From Pseudomonas sp. P5_109 (GTDB lineage Bacteria > Pseudomonadota > Gammaproteobacteria > Pseudomonadales > Pseudomonadaceae), in assembly GCF_034009455.1 (NCBI RefSeq), contig NZ_CP125380.1, forward strand, positions 3,547,501-3,611,500: 64,000 bases of DNA. The letters run 5' to 3'. Positions within the stretch are counted from its first letter, which is position 1. Each line of letters begins with the position of its first letter. A program made the position numbers and the translations under genes. Shown one piece after another: positions 28,388-37,659 of this stretch. Below the pieces are notes generated by a model. It made no database searches, had not been told where the DNA came from, and saw only the letters and a program-made list of their open reading frames with translations.

Positions 28388-28825
28388 ATGCGCCTTTTTC
28401 AAAACATCATTCGCCACGTCGCCATTGTCTCGTCGATCTTTCTGCTCAGCATCGCTGCCGGCTGCTCGAAACCGGCCGACAAGCCCGCTGCAGGTTCGTC
28501 CTCCGCAGCGATGAGCGCTCAAACCCAGTCCGGTTCGAAACTGGGCGATCTCTCCGAATTCCGCACCATCGCCGCCGACGTTGCCGCGCTCGTCGATAAA
28601 AACGACCTGCCCGGCGCGAAAGCCCGCATCAAGGACCTGGAGAGCGCCTGGGACTCGGCCGAAGCCGGGATCAAGCCTCGCGCCGCCAGCGACTGGCATG
28701 TCCTGGATAAAGCCATTGACCGTGCGCTCGACGCCTTGCGTGCCGGCAGCCCGCAACAGAGCGAGTGCAAGGCCCGCATGGACGAACTGATGAAAGCCTT
28801 CGATTCAATGAAAGGCACGCAATAA
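28388..28825 (+). CDS. Small lipoprotein of unknown function
   Basis: A 145-residue protein with a lipoprotein signal (hydrophobic [13 protein letters not shown], lipobox cysteine at residue about 26). A low-complexity linker ([17 protein letters not shown]) precedes an alpha-helical domain ([36 protein letters not shown]). No catalytic motif is visible. It follows the COG4705 gene by 28 bases and precedes a terminator and a two-component system, which suggests a periplasmic sensor or accessory role. Confidence 0.75.
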   Translation: MRLFQNIIRHVAIVSSIFLLSIAAGCSKPADKPAAGSSSAAMSAQTQSGSKLGDLSEFRTIAADVAALVDKNDLPGAKARIKDLESAWDSAEAGIKPRAASDWHVLDKAIDRALDALRAGSPQQSECKARMDELMKAFDSMKGTQ

Positions 28826-28862
28826 CCGGGCGGACAAACGCCGGTACAGGTGCTTCAATACA

Positions 28863-28896
28863 GGCGCGACGGTCACGACCGCCGCGCCTTTTTTTT
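28863..28896 (+). terminator. Rho-independent terminator between the lipoprotein gene and the response regulator
   Basis: A GC-rich hairpin built from GGCGCG...CGCGCC with inner CGGTC/GACCG pairs is followed by eight T residues (28889-28896). The T-run ends 12 bases before the response-regulator ATG and directly precedes its GGAG ribosome site. Confidence 0.85.
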
Positions 28897-28908
28897 CCGG
28901 AGCGGGAC

Positions 28909-29574
28909 ATGCGCATATTGCTGGTCGAAGATGACCCGATGATTGGAGACGCCATCCAGGGCGTGCTGATTGATGCGAGCTACGCGACCGATTGGGTGAA
29001 AAACGGCCTGACCGCGCTCTCGGCACTGCAGACCCAGCCCTACGACCTGGTACTGCTGGACCTCGGGTTGCCGGGCAAGGACGGGCTCGATGTGCTCGAC
29101 AGCATTCGCGCCAGCAACAACCCGGTGCCGTTGCTGATCATCACCGCACGGGACAGTCTCGATGACCGCCTTCGCGGCCTTGACGGTGGCGCCGACGACT
29201 ACTTGCTCAAACCCTTCGACATGGCCGAACTGCTAGCCCGTATGCGCGCCGTGCTGCGCCGTAAAGGCGGGAGTGCCCAGTCATTGCTGGACAACGGCGT
29301 GGTGACGCTGGACCTGGTGTCGAAACTGGCCAGCACCGCCGACAACCCCGACATGCCGTTGTCCAGCCGCGAGTTCGCCCTGTTGCAGGCGCTGTTGATT
29401 CGTCCGGGGGCGATCCTGTCGCGCAGCGAACTCGAAGACCGCCTCTATGGCTGGGGCAATGAAGTGGAGAGCAACGCCGTGGAGTTTCTGATTCATTCAC
29501 TGCGGCGCAAGCTGGGCAACCAGGTCATCAAGAACGTCAGGGGTATGGGATGGATGGTTTCAAAAAGCGCTTGA
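28909..29574 (+). CDS. OmpR-family response regulator (QseB/PmrA-like)
   Basis: A 221-residue regulator. The receiver domain has the acidic pocket EDD (7-9), phospho-acceptor D51 in LVLLDLGLPG, and K in LLKPFD near 101. The winged-helix output domain ends with SNAVEFLIHSLRRKLG and IKNVRGMGWMVSK. It overlaps the downstream kinase gene by 25 bases. The start codon sits just 12 bases after the T-run of a terminator, so its transcription depends on read-through or on a promoter overlapping that hairpin. Confidence 0.93.
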   Translation: MRILLVEDDPMIGDAIQGVLIDASYATDWVKNGLTALSALQTQPYDLVLLDLGLPGKDGLDVLDSIRASNNPVPLLIITARDSLDDRLRGLDGGADDYLLKPFDMAELLARMRAVLRRKGGSAQSLLDNGVVTLDLVSKLASTADNPDMPLSSREFALLQALLIRPGAILSRSELEDRLYGWGNEVESNAVEFLIHSLRRKLGNQVIKNVRGMGWMVSKSA

Positions 29575-30908
29575 GCGACTCGGTCCAGTTACGGCTGTCG
29601 GTCGCACTGTCGCTGGCCATCCTGATCGTGGCGATACTGGCCGGCCTGTTTGCGTTCGCCTCGGCCCTCGACGAGGCCCACGAAATGCAGGATGAAACCT
29701 TGCATCAAGTGGCTATCCTGTTCGATCGGCAGCAGATGACCCTGCACTACCCCGCGGCTGAAAGAATCGCCGGTGACGACGAAGAATCCAGGGTCATCGT
29801 GCAATATCTGGCCGACAGCAGCAAAGCCGTCGGCAACAACGACGACAACGTCATGCCACTGCCCTTCCCCACGACGCTGGCAGATGGCTTGTCGACCCTG
29901 AAGATTGCTGGCGAAGACTTTCGCGCGCTGGTGCGCACCACCGCTCGCGGCGAACGCATCGTAGTCGCCCAGGAAACCGGCATCCGCGACAAGGAGGCAC
30001 GCGAAAGCGCCTTGCGCAGCCTGTTGCCGTTTCTCATTCTGTTCCCGGTGCTGTTGCTGGTGGTGGGCGATCTGGTGCGTAAGCTGTTTCGTCCCATCGC
30101 CACCCTCTCCGATGAAATGGATCGACGGGACAAACAGGCCCTGCATCCGATCGATGAACTCCATTTGCCCACCGAGATCCGCCCGTTCGTCGTGGCCATC
30201 AATCGCTTGCTGGCGCGGGTTGCGCAGTCCATGGAAACCCAGCGCCGCTTCATCGCCGACGCCGCCCACGAACTGCGCTCCCCCATGACCGCCCTGTCGC
30301 TGCAAGCCGAGCGACTGAAAGCCTCGCCCATGCCGACGCAAGCCGTCGAGCGCCTGCTGCCGCTGTCCAGAGGCATAGAGCGCAGCAGACAGCTGATCGA
30401 TCAGTTGTTGGCCCTGGCCGCCGCGCAATCGACCGCCGAGCGGTCGCAGACCACGGTCTCGGTGCTTGAGGTATACCGACGGGTGCTGGAAGACCTGTTG
30501 CCCCTGGCGGAGCGCAAGAACATCGACATTGGTGTTGAAAGCAGCGCGGACGTACAGCTCGTCATCAACGAAATGGACCTGCTGATCCTGGTGAAGAATC
30601 TGGCGGACAACGCGATTCGCTATACGCCTTGCGGCGGGCGTGTCGACCTGTCGGTGGAGCGGGTGCAGGACACGGTGATCCTGCAGGTCAAGGATTGCGG
30701 TCCGGGAATTGCCAGCGATGAACAAATGCGCGTGTTCGACCCGTTCTACCGCACTGTGGGCACCGAGGAAGCAGGCTCCGGGCTAGGCTTGTCCATCGTC
30801 AAGGCCATCGCCGAGCGCACGGGCGCACGCGTGCACTTGAGTTTCTCGGACGAGACCACGCGGCGCGGGTTATGTGTGACGATCGAGTTGAGAAGCGCCT
30901 CTGGCTGA
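29550..30908 (+). CDS. Membrane sensor histidine kinase (QseC-like)
   Basis: A 452-residue kinase. Two membrane helices (about 15-38 and 158-178) enclose a periplasmic domain. A HAMP-like linker leads to the phospho-acceptor H240 in AAHELRSPMTAL. The N box NLADNAIRYTPCGG, G1 DCGPGIA and G2 GSGLGLSIVKAIAERTGA complete the catalytic domain. It phosphorylates the response regulator encoded just upstream with overlapping reading frames. The signal is unknown; metal, acid or polyamine signals occur in this family. Confidence 0.92.
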   Translation: MDGFKKRLSDSVQLRLSVALSLAILIVAILAGLFAFASALDEAHEMQDETLHQVAILFDRQQMTLHYPAAERIAGDDEESRVIVQYLADSSKAVGNNDDNVMPLPFPTTLADGLSTLKIAGEDFRALVRTTARGERIVVAQETGIRDKEARESALRSLLPFLILFPVLLLVVGDLVRKLFRPIATLSDEMDRRDKQALHPIDELHLPTEIRPFVVAINRLLARVAQSMETQRRFIADAAHELRSPMTALSLQAERLKASPMPTQAVERLLPLSRGIERSRQLIDQLLALAAAQSTAERSQTTVSVLEVYRRVLEDLLPLAERKNIDIGVESSADVQLVINEMDLLILVKNLADNAIRYTPCGGRVDLSVERVQDTVILQVKDCGPGIASDEQMRVFDPFYRTVGTEEAGSGLGLSIVKAIAERTGARVHLSFSDETTRRGLCVTIELRSASG

Positions 30909-31072
30909 ATCTCTATGTATCACAGTGTGTCGGAGCGACAACTCGATACACAGACTTTCATCCAGCCGGCGGATTGGACACAGGCCGGATACGTTGCCGC
31001 GTTTCAATGCAAGCAAGGTTTGCAGGGGCACAGACCGCACCCCTGACCCATGGCTGGTAATGGAGACATCCC

Positions 31073-32140
31073 ATGAAGATGGCACTGCGCAACAGCAACA
31101 CCGGCAAGACTCGCCGCCACCTGGTCGGCCCCTCGATTCTCGCGCTCACCCTGTTCGGCGTGCTCGGCGCGGCCCACGCGCAAACGGCCGCCACCGCGCA
31201 GCCAGCGGCGACGCCTGCCGGCACCACCCAGCCCGCGTCCTTGCCGTTCGGCCCGCTCAAGCATGTCAACGCCGGGTTGCTGGACGTGGCGTACGCCGAG
31301 ACAGGCCCGGCCAACGGGCCGGTGGTGATCCTGCTGCACGGCTGGCCGTACGACATTCACAGCTATGACGAAGTGGCGCCATTGCTCGCCGCCAAGGGCT
31401 ATCGGGTGCTGATGCCCTATGCGCGCGGCTATGGCGATACGCGTTTCCTCTCCGAGAAAACCCTGCGCAATGGCCAGCCGGCGGCGCTGGCCAGTGATGT
31501 CATCGACTTCATGGATGCCCTGAAGATCAAGCAAGCGGTGCTCGGTGGTTATGACTGGGGTGCGCGTTCGGCGGACATTGTCTCGGCATTGTGGCCAGAG
31601 CGGGTCAAGGCGCTGGTCTCGGTCAGCGGTTACCTGATCGGCAACCAGGCGGCCGGCAAGAATCCGCTGCCACCCAAGGTGGAACTGCAGTGGTGGTATC
31701 AGTTCTACTTCGCCACTGACCGCGGTCGCGCCGGTTACGAAAGAAACACCCACGACTTCGCCAAGTTGATCTGGCAATTGGCTTCGCCGAAATGGGCGTT
31801 CGATGACGCCACCTTCGACCGCAGTGCCAAGGCACTGGATAATCCCGATCATGTCGACATCACCGTGTTCAACTACCGCTGGCGCCTGGGCCTGGTCGAG
31901 GGCGAGAGCCAGTATGAAGCGCTGGAGCAGAAACTGGCCACGGCGCCGTCCATCAGCGTGCCAACCATTACCCTTGAAGGGGACGCCAACGGCGCACCGC
32001 ACCCGGCCCCCGAGGATTACGCCAAGCGTTTCACCGGCAAGTACCAGTTCCGCCTGATCAACGGCGGCATCGGCCACAACCTGCCGCAGGAAGATCCGCA
32101 GGCGTTCGCCAAGGCGGTGATCGATGCGGACCATCTTTGA
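31073..32140 (+). CDS. Exported alpha/beta hydrolase, epoxide hydrolase-like
   Basis: A 355-residue protein. The long, arginine-rich N-terminus (GKTRRHLVGPSILALTLFGVLG, cleavage near AHA-Q at residue 36) indicates export, possibly by Tat. The hydrolase domain has the oxyanion motif LLHGWPYD, a nucleophile elbow GGYDWGARSA with Asp instead of Ser, the acid region TLEGDANG and the catalytic His in GIGHNLPQE. An Asp nucleophile is typical of epoxide hydrolases and haloalkane dehalogenases. It precedes a DUF1254 gene and envelope transport genes, suggesting extracytoplasmic processing of a lipophilic compound. Confidence 0.85.
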   Translation: MKMALRNSNTGKTRRHLVGPSILALTLFGVLGAAHAQTAATAQPAATPAGTTQPASLPFGPLKHVNAGLLDVAYAETGPANGPVVILLHGWPYDIHSYDEVAPLLAAKGYRVLMPYARGYGDTRFLSEKTLRNGQPAALASDVIDFMDALKIKQAVLGGYDWGARSADIVSALWPERVKALVSVSGYLIGNQAAGKNPLPPKVELQWWYQFYFATDRGRAGYERNTHDFAKLIWQLASPKWAFDDATFDRSAKALDNPDHVDITVFNYRWRLGLVEGESQYEALEQKLATAPSISVPTITLEGDANGAPHPAPEDYAKRFTGKYQFRLINGGIGHNLPQEDPQAFAKAVIDADHL

Positions 32141-32161
32141 GAGCTGATAACCACCATCGCG

Positions 32162-32524
32162 GATGGTCGTTAACGAAATCGCGTGTGATCCGGATAAACG
32201 CGGTGTACTGGAGTCCATCGCCAGCAAGCCGGCTCCTACAGGTATTGCGCGGTCCCTTGTAGGAGCTGGCTTGCCAGCGATGCTCGTCAACGATAACGCG
32301 TGTGATCCGGATGAACGCGGTGCACGTGGGTCCATCGCCAGCAAGCCGGCTCCTACAGGTGATGGTCGTCAACGATAACGCGTGTGATCCGGATGAACGC
32401 GGTGCACTTGCGTCCATCGCCAGCAAGCCGGCTCCTACAGGTGATGGTCGTTAACGAAATCGCGTGTGATCCGGATGAACGCGGTGCACGTGGGTCCATC
32501 GCCGGCAAGCCGGCTCCTACAGGT
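32162..32524. repeat. REP/BIME array between hydrolase and DUF1254 genes
   Basis: Four units start with GATGGTCGTTAACGA-like sequence at 32162, 32279, 32361 and 32443 (spacing 117, 82, 82). The first unit carries two REPs in opposite orientation; the shorter units lack the second REP and its linker. Each ends in GCAAGCCGGCTCCTACAGG. The array fills most of the 460-base gap; no gene is seen there. Confidence 0.88.
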
Positions 32525-32600
32525 ATTGCGGCGGCAAACATGAGCTATCTTTTCAGCAACTCACCTGCATCTGGTGGCTGCTATCAAGTAAGGACGCTCT

Positions 32601-34091
32601 ATGATTCGTTTGACCCGGCACCATGCCCTCTTTGCCCTGACCTTCGTCAGTGTGCTCACCGCCACTCCCCTGCTGGCGGCCCAGAGCAAAGCAGTCGAAG
32701 CCACCGTCGCCAGCCCTGTTTCAGGCCCTGTCTCCGGTCCTGTCGCCGGCACCAAGGTAACCGAACCGTACGTACGCATGATGGCGCGCGAGGCGTATTT
32801 CTGGGCCTGGCCGATGGCCAACATTTACAACCGCCGCCAGACCTTCAAGAACCTGCCCGAGCCTGGCTTGATGGGGGGCATTGTGCCCGTGGCGCCGATC
32901 AATCGCTTGTCGATGCTCAGTGACTACATCGACCCGGCCGAGCGGTTGGTGGCCTGCCCGAACCAGGACGTGGTGTATGGCGCCGGCAGTATCGCCCTGG
33001 ACATTGAGCCAGTGGTGCTGCAAGTGCCGGACTTCAACGGCCGCTTCTGGGTGTACCAGGTAGTTGACCTGCGTTCGGACAGCTTCGCCGAACTGGGCAA
33101 AATGTATAACACCCAGCCAGGTTTCTACCTGCTGGTCGGCCCGGACTGGAACGGCAAGGTGCCGCCTGGCATCCGGCGGGTGTACCGGGCGCGCACGAAC
33201 ACCGGGTTCGTGATCCCGCGGGTGTTCCAGGACGACACCGCCGCCGACCGCCAGGCCGTGCAGCCGGCACTGGCAGGCATCGACATGTACCCACTGTCGC
33301 AATACGACGGCAAGGCCAAGCGGCGCGACTGGAACAAACTACCGAAATTCCCGGCCCAGGCTGCTGAAGGCAATGCCGAAACCAAATGGGTGGACCCGGA
33401 GAAGTTCTTCGACGAACTGCCGGCCCTGCTCAAGGACGCCAAGCCATTGCCGGGCGAAGAAGCCCGTTATGCGCAAATGGCCGCCCTGGGTGCCATCGCC
33501 AAGGCCGACCCGCAACTGCGCGCCGCGATGATCGACGAGGCGAAAAAGGCCGACAGCGAAGTCATCGACCCGCTGTTGCAGTTCCGCAACTACGGCCTGC
33601 AATTGCCTAATTACTGGAGCACGGTCAGCAACGGCGCAGCGTTCGGCACCGACTATTTCACCCGTACCGCCGTGGCGCGCTCGAACATATTCGTCAATCA
33701 GCAGAAAGAGACCAAGTACTTCTACCAGGACCTGGATGAGAACGGCCTGCGCCTCAACGGCCAGTACGGCTACAGCGTCACCTTCGCCAAGGGCAAGCTG
33801 CCGCCGGTCAAGGGCTTCTGGTCGCTGACGCTGTACAACGAACAACACTTCTTCGCTCCGAATGACCTCAAGCGCTATTCCATCGGCACCAAGAACAAAT
33901 CCCTGCAAACCAACCCTGACGGCTCGCTGACCCTTTACGTGCAAAGTGAATCGCCGGGCAAGGACAAGGAAAGCAACTGGTTGCCATCGCCCAAAGGCGC
34001 CGAATTCTCACTGTACATTCGCGCCTACTGGCCGCAAGCCGATGCCCTCGACGGCGACTGGACGCCACCGGCCGTAGTGAAAGCCAATTGA
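32601..34091 (+). CDS. DUF1254/DUF1214 exported protein
   Basis: A 496-residue protein with a signal peptide (FALTFVSVLTATPLLA-AQ), a short repeat (SPVSGPVSGPVAG) and two domains. The DUF1254 region (YFWAWPMANIYNRRQTF, PNQDVVYGAGSIALD, FWVYQVVDLRSDSFAELG) covers about residues 60-180. The DUF1214 region (GFWSLTLYNEQHFF, NPDGSLTLYVQ, NWLPSPKGAEFSLYIRAYWP) is near the C-terminus. The family is widespread and of unproven biochemical function. Its DUF1214 half resembles that of the sulfotransferase-operon protein at 11739-12854. It stands upstream of the DUF1302-RND operon behind a REP hairpin. Confidence 0.88.
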   Translation: MIRLTRHHALFALTFVSVLTATPLLAAQSKAVEATVASPVSGPVSGPVAGTKVTEPYVRMMAREAYFWAWPMANIYNRRQTFKNLPEPGLMGGIVPVAPINRLSMLSDYIDPAERLVACPNQDVVYGAGSIALDIEPVVLQVPDFNGRFWVYQVVDLRSDSFAELGKMYNTQPGFYLLVGPDWNGKVPPGIRRVYRARTNTGFVIPRVFQDDTAADRQAVQPALAGIDMYPLSQYDGKAKRRDWNKLPKFPAQAAEGNAETKWVDPEKFFDELPALLKDAKPLPGEEARYAQMAALGAIAKADPQLRAAMIDEAKKADSEVIDPLLQFRNYGLQLPNYWSTVSNGAAFGTDYFTRTAVARSNIFVNQQKETKYFYQDLDENGLRLNGQYGYSVTFAKGKLPPVKGFWSLTLYNEQHFFAPNDLKRYSIGTKNKSLQTNPDGSLTLYVQSESPGKDKESNWLPSPKGAEFSLYIRAYWPQADALDGDWTPPAVVKAN

Positions 34092-34114
34092 ACCGGACCG
34101 GAAAATAAAAAACC

Positions 34115-34140
34115 GTGGGAGCGAGCAGGCTCGCTCCCAC
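34115..34140. repeat. Single REP palindrome
   Basis: GTGGGAGCGAGC-AG-GCTCGCTCCCAC is a perfect 12-bp inverted repeat 24 bases after the DUF1254 stop. It is a free-standing REP-type palindrome that may also act as a transcription terminator (preceded by an A-rich stretch). The remaining region to 34338 contains no recognised gene. Confidence 0.75.
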
Positions 34141-34338
34141 TGATGCACACCTCGCTCCCCCCCTGTCAGCATTTGGTAAGTCCCTGGCGTGATATGCGCT
34201 GAAATCCCCCGCCTCGCTATCCATCATCTCCTCCAGCTTGTCCTCCTTGCCGCCACCGCGTGAAGCGCCGGCGTTGAGGCACCAGGTAAACCGCACCTGT
34301 CTCAAGCCCCCAACAATAAAAATCAGGAGGGCATCTTT

Positions 34339-36210
34339 ATGACCCCAATCCGTGGTCGCACCTTGCTGGCCTGTACTGTTTTAGCCCTCTCGCCACTGGC
34401 TCTGGCTGTCATGCAGTCGGCACACGCCGGTGAGTTTGAATGGGGAGAAGTCACTGGCCGCGCCAACGGCAGCATCAGCGTGGGCGCCATCTGGAGCGCG
34501 GAAAACCCCAACGGCAATTTCATCAACCAGGCCAACGCCGACAGCATCGGGCGCGGCCATGCCGGACAGTTCAACCCCAACAGCGCGCGGAACGTCGACG
34601 ACGGCCGACTGAACTGGCGCAAGGGCGACCTGGTGTCCTCGCCCATCACCGTACTCGGTGAGATGGAGCTGAACTGGAAAAACTACGGCGCGTTCATTCG
34701 CGGCAAGTCCTGGTACGACTACACGCTGAACCATCACAACGTCGACTTTGGCCATTCCTCCAATGGTTACCAGGCCAACAGCACGCTCGATGACAGCCAC
34801 TTCGATACCCTCGCCCGGTTCCAGGGTGTGGCGCTGCTCGATGCCTACGTGTTTGGCGACTTCGAGATTGCCGATCACCCGCTCAATGCCCGGGCGGGTA
34901 ATCAGGTGGTCAACTGGGGCGAAGGCCTGTTCTTCCAGAACGGCATCAATGCGATCAACCCGGTCGATACCGCCGCCCTGCGTCGCCCCGGTGCACAGCT
35001 CAAGGAAGCGCTGGTGCCGGTGCCGATGCTCTATGGCAACCTCGGCCTGACCGACAACCTGAGCCTGGAAACCTTCTACCAACTGCAATGGAAGGCCTCG
35101 ACCCTGGAAGGTTGCGGCACGTTCTTCTCCAGCAACGACTACATCACCGACGGTTGCTACGGCGTGCCGCGCGCCGGTGCCAATGACCCGGCCTCCTACG
35201 CAGCCAGCCAGTACATCACCCGCGGGCCGGACAACGATCCCCGCGACAGCGGCCAGTACGGTGTGTCGCTGCGCTACTTCGCCGACACCATCGACACCGA
35301 GTTCGGCGCCTACGCCATGAACATTCATTCACGCACGCCCTACGCCAGCATCAACACCGATCTTTACGGCCCGACGGGTGCTGGTTGGCGCGATCCCAAC
35401 CTGGCCCCCGGCAACGCGGCGAAAAACGCCAGCTACTTTGCCGACTTCCCTGAAGACATCCGGATTTTCGGCTTGAGTTTCTCCACCAACGTCTGGGGCA
35501 CCTCGGTGTTCGGCGAGTACAGCTATCGCCCCAACCAGCCGGTGCAACTGGCGACCGGTGACCTGATCCCGGCCTTCGCCGGCAATGCCGCTGGCACTGC
35601 CGCGCTCATTGGCCAGCCGTTGACCCTGGGCAACGACGCCATCAATGCCGCACCGGGTTCGGTCTACAACGGTTACGACCGCCTGAAGATTTCCCAGTTT
35701 TCCCTGGGTTTCATCAAGTCGATCCCGCAGGTGCTGGGCGCCGACAGCCTGAACCTGATGGGCGAAGCGGCCATGAAGTACATGCACGACCTGCCGGACC
35801 AGGCGGATCGTCGCTACAACAAGACCGAAATCTACGGCAGCGACCTGGCTTCCGGCAGCGCAACCGGCTGTGCCGGCGGAGTCACGGTGCAGCAATACAA
35901 GCAGTACGCCTGCTCCAAGGACGGTTACACCACGCAGTTCTCCTGGGGCTATCGCCTGCGTGCCCAGTTGAACTACCCGGGCGTATTCGCCGGGGTCAAC
36001 CTGTCGCCGTTCATGGCGTTTGGCCAGGACGTCCAGGGCTGGTCCTACGACGGCAACTTCGTCGAAGACCGTCTGCTGGGTTCGGTCGGCCTGCGTGCTG
36101 ACTACCTGCAGGACTACTCCGCCGAGGTGTCCTGGTCGGGCACTGGCAACACCCCTTTCGCGCCCACCGATAAGGATTTCATCTCCCTCAGCCTGCGCAT
36201 GGGCTTCTAG
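34339..36210 (+). CDS. DUF1302 outer-membrane protein
   Basis: A 623-residue protein with a signal peptide (cleavage near AHAGE at residue 30). The mature start FEWGEVTGRANGSISVG, many alternating aromatic strands and a C-terminal phenylalanine (FISLSLRMGF) point to an outer-membrane beta-barrel. VNWGEGLFFQNGINAINP is the DUF1302 hallmark. An AGGAGG site precedes the ATG. It begins an apparent operon with DUF1329, YCF48 and RND genes. This quartet is repeatedly found with steroid/terpenoid degradation genes and is thought to move hydrophobic molecules across the envelope; the substrate here is unknown. Confidence 0.9.
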   Translation: MTPIRGRTLLACTVLALSPLALAVMQSAHAGEFEWGEVTGRANGSISVGAIWSAENPNGNFINQANADSIGRGHAGQFNPNSARNVDDGRLNWRKGDLVSSPITVLGEMELNWKNYGAFIRGKSWYDYTLNHHNVDFGHSSNGYQANSTLDDSHFDTLARFQGVALLDAYVFGDFEIADHPLNARAGNQVVNWGEGLFFQNGINAINPVDTAALRRPGAQLKEALVPVPMLYGNLGLTDNLSLETFYQLQWKASTLEGCGTFFSSNDYITDGCYGVPRAGANDPASYAASQYITRGPDNDPRDSGQYGVSLRYFADTIDTEFGAYAMNIHSRTPYASINTDLYGPTGAGWRDPNLAPGNAAKNASYFADFPEDIRIFGLSFSTNVWGTSVFGEYSYRPNQPVQLATGDLIPAFAGNAAGTAALIGQPLTLGNDAINAAPGSVYNGYDRLKISQFSLGFIKSIPQVLGADSLNLMGEAAMKYMHDLPDQADRRYNKTEIYGSDLASGSATGCAGGVTVQQYKQYACSKDGYTTQFSWGYRLRAQLNYPGVFAGVNLSPFMAFGQDVQGWSYDGNFVEDRLLGSVGLRADYLQDYSAEVSWSGTGNTPFAPTDKDFISLSLRMGF

Positions 36211-36226
36211 TACACGAGATTTCAGC

Positions 36227-37579
36227 ATGAACCCTAAAAAACTGTTTCGCCTCACCCTCCTCGGCGCCTTGATCAGTGTTGCCAGTGCCCCGGCGCTGGC
36301 CGCCCTCGATGCCAAGGACATCGCCCGCCTGGGCACCGACCTGACGCCCGTGGGCGCAGAAAAAGCCGGAAACGCCAGTGGCACCATCCCGGCCTGGACC
36401 GGCGGCCTGAGCGCCGCGCCGGCCGGCTACAACCCGGCCCAGGACTATGTCGATCCGTACGCCGGTGAAAAGCCGCTGTACACCGTGACCGCCCCCGACA
36501 TGGCGCAGTACAAGGCCGAGCTGACACCCGGCTATCAGGCCATGCTGGCGAAGTACCCGACCTTCAAGATGCAGGTGTATCCAAGCCATCGCAGCGCGGC
36601 CCTGCCGCAAGGCGAATACGCCGAAATCCGCAAGGAAGCGGCCACGGTGTCCCTGGCCGACAATGGCAACGGCATGCTCAATTACCAGAGCACCTCGGTG
36701 CCGTTCCCGATCCCGAAAACCGGTCTGGAAGCCATCTACAACCACATGGTTCGCTATCGGGCCGGTGGTTATCACTACTACCCGACCGAAATGGTGGTGC
36801 AGGCCAACGGCAAGTTCACCCCGGTGCGCCGTGACGTCTCGGTGATGATGGCGTCGGCCATGGGCAACCCGGAACCGAACCGCCTGTATTACTACCTGGG
36901 CAAGGTCACCTCGCCGGAAAGCGTGGCGGGCAGCCAGAACCTGGTGCACGAGCCCATCGACCAGACCACTGAAACTCGCCTCGCCTGGACCTACAACCCG
37001 GGCCAGCGCCGTGTGCTGCGCGCGCCGGAGATCTCCTATGACTCGCCGGTGGCGACCTCCGAAGGCCTGCGCACCAACGACATGATCGACATGTTCAACG
37101 GCGCGCCCGATCGTTATGACTGGAAGCTGGTCGGCAAGAAAGACATGTTGGTGCCCTACAACACCTACAAACTGGCCTCCCACACCCTCAAGTACGGCGA
37201 CATCATCCAGCCGGATCACCTCAATCAGGATCTGATCCGCTATGAACCGCACCGTGTCTGGGTGGTGGAAGCCACGCTCAAGCCTGGCCAGCGCCATATC
37301 TACGGCAAGCGCGTGTTCTACATCGACGAAGACACCTGGGGAATCCTCGCCGCCGACCTGTATGACGGTCGCGGCGAACTCTGGCGCGTGCAGGAAGCCC
37401 ACAGCCTGCAGCGTTATGACGTGCTCTCGGCGATCCACATCAGCGACGTTTCCTATGACTTGCAGGCCCGTCGCTACATCGTCTCGGGTCTGGAAAACGA
37501 AGAAAAACGCGCCCAGTTCGGCATCAAGGCCGAGCTCAAGGACTTCAGCACCGCCGCCCTGCGCCGCAGCGGCCGCTAA
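36227..37579 (+). CDS. DUF1329 exported protein
   Basis: A 450-residue periplasmic protein with signal peptide MNPKKLFRLTLLGALISVASAPALA. Hallmarks are LTPVGAEKAGNASGTIPAWTGG, NPGQRRVLRAPEISYD and GKRVFYIDEDTWGILAADLYD. The fold is related to LolA-like lipoprotein or lipid carriers, so a role as shuttle for a lipophilic ligand is plausible. It begins 16 bases after the DUF1302 stop; the two families almost always occur together. Confidence 0.9.
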   Translation: MNPKKLFRLTLLGALISVASAPALAALDAKDIARLGTDLTPVGAEKAGNASGTIPAWTGGLSAAPAGYNPAQDYVDPYAGEKPLYTVTAPDMAQYKAELTPGYQAMLAKYPTFKMQVYPSHRSAALPQGEYAEIRKEAATVSLADNGNGMLNYQSTSVPFPIPKTGLEAIYNHMVRYRAGGYHYYPTEMVVQANGKFTPVRRDVSVMMASAMGNPEPNRLYYYLGKVTSPESVAGSQNLVHEPIDQTTETRLAWTYNPGQRRVLRAPEISYDSPVATSEGLRTNDMIDMFNGAPDRYDWKLVGKKDMLVPYNTYKLASHTLKYGDIIQPDHLNQDLIRYEPHRVWVVEATLKPGQRHIYGKRVFYIDEDTWGILAADLYDGRGELWRVQEAHSLQRYDVLSAIHISDVSYDLQARRYIVSGLENEEKRAQFGIKAELKDFSTAALRRSGR

Positions 37580-37659
37580 GTCTTTCACAGCCTGTCGGGC
37601 GGTCAGTACCGGTTGATCGCCCGTTTCGACGTATTCCCCCCAGAAAAACAGGGTGCTCC

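Noticed and set aside
31023..31045. Weak inverted repeat CAGGGG...CCCCTG after the sensor kinase gene
   Set aside because: Six-base arms, long loop and no T-run; not convincing as a terminator.
34170..34200. Possible sigma-54 promoter upstream of the DUF1302 operon (TGGC...TGCG)
   Set aside because: The spacing between the GG and GC elements is 8 instead of 10 bases.
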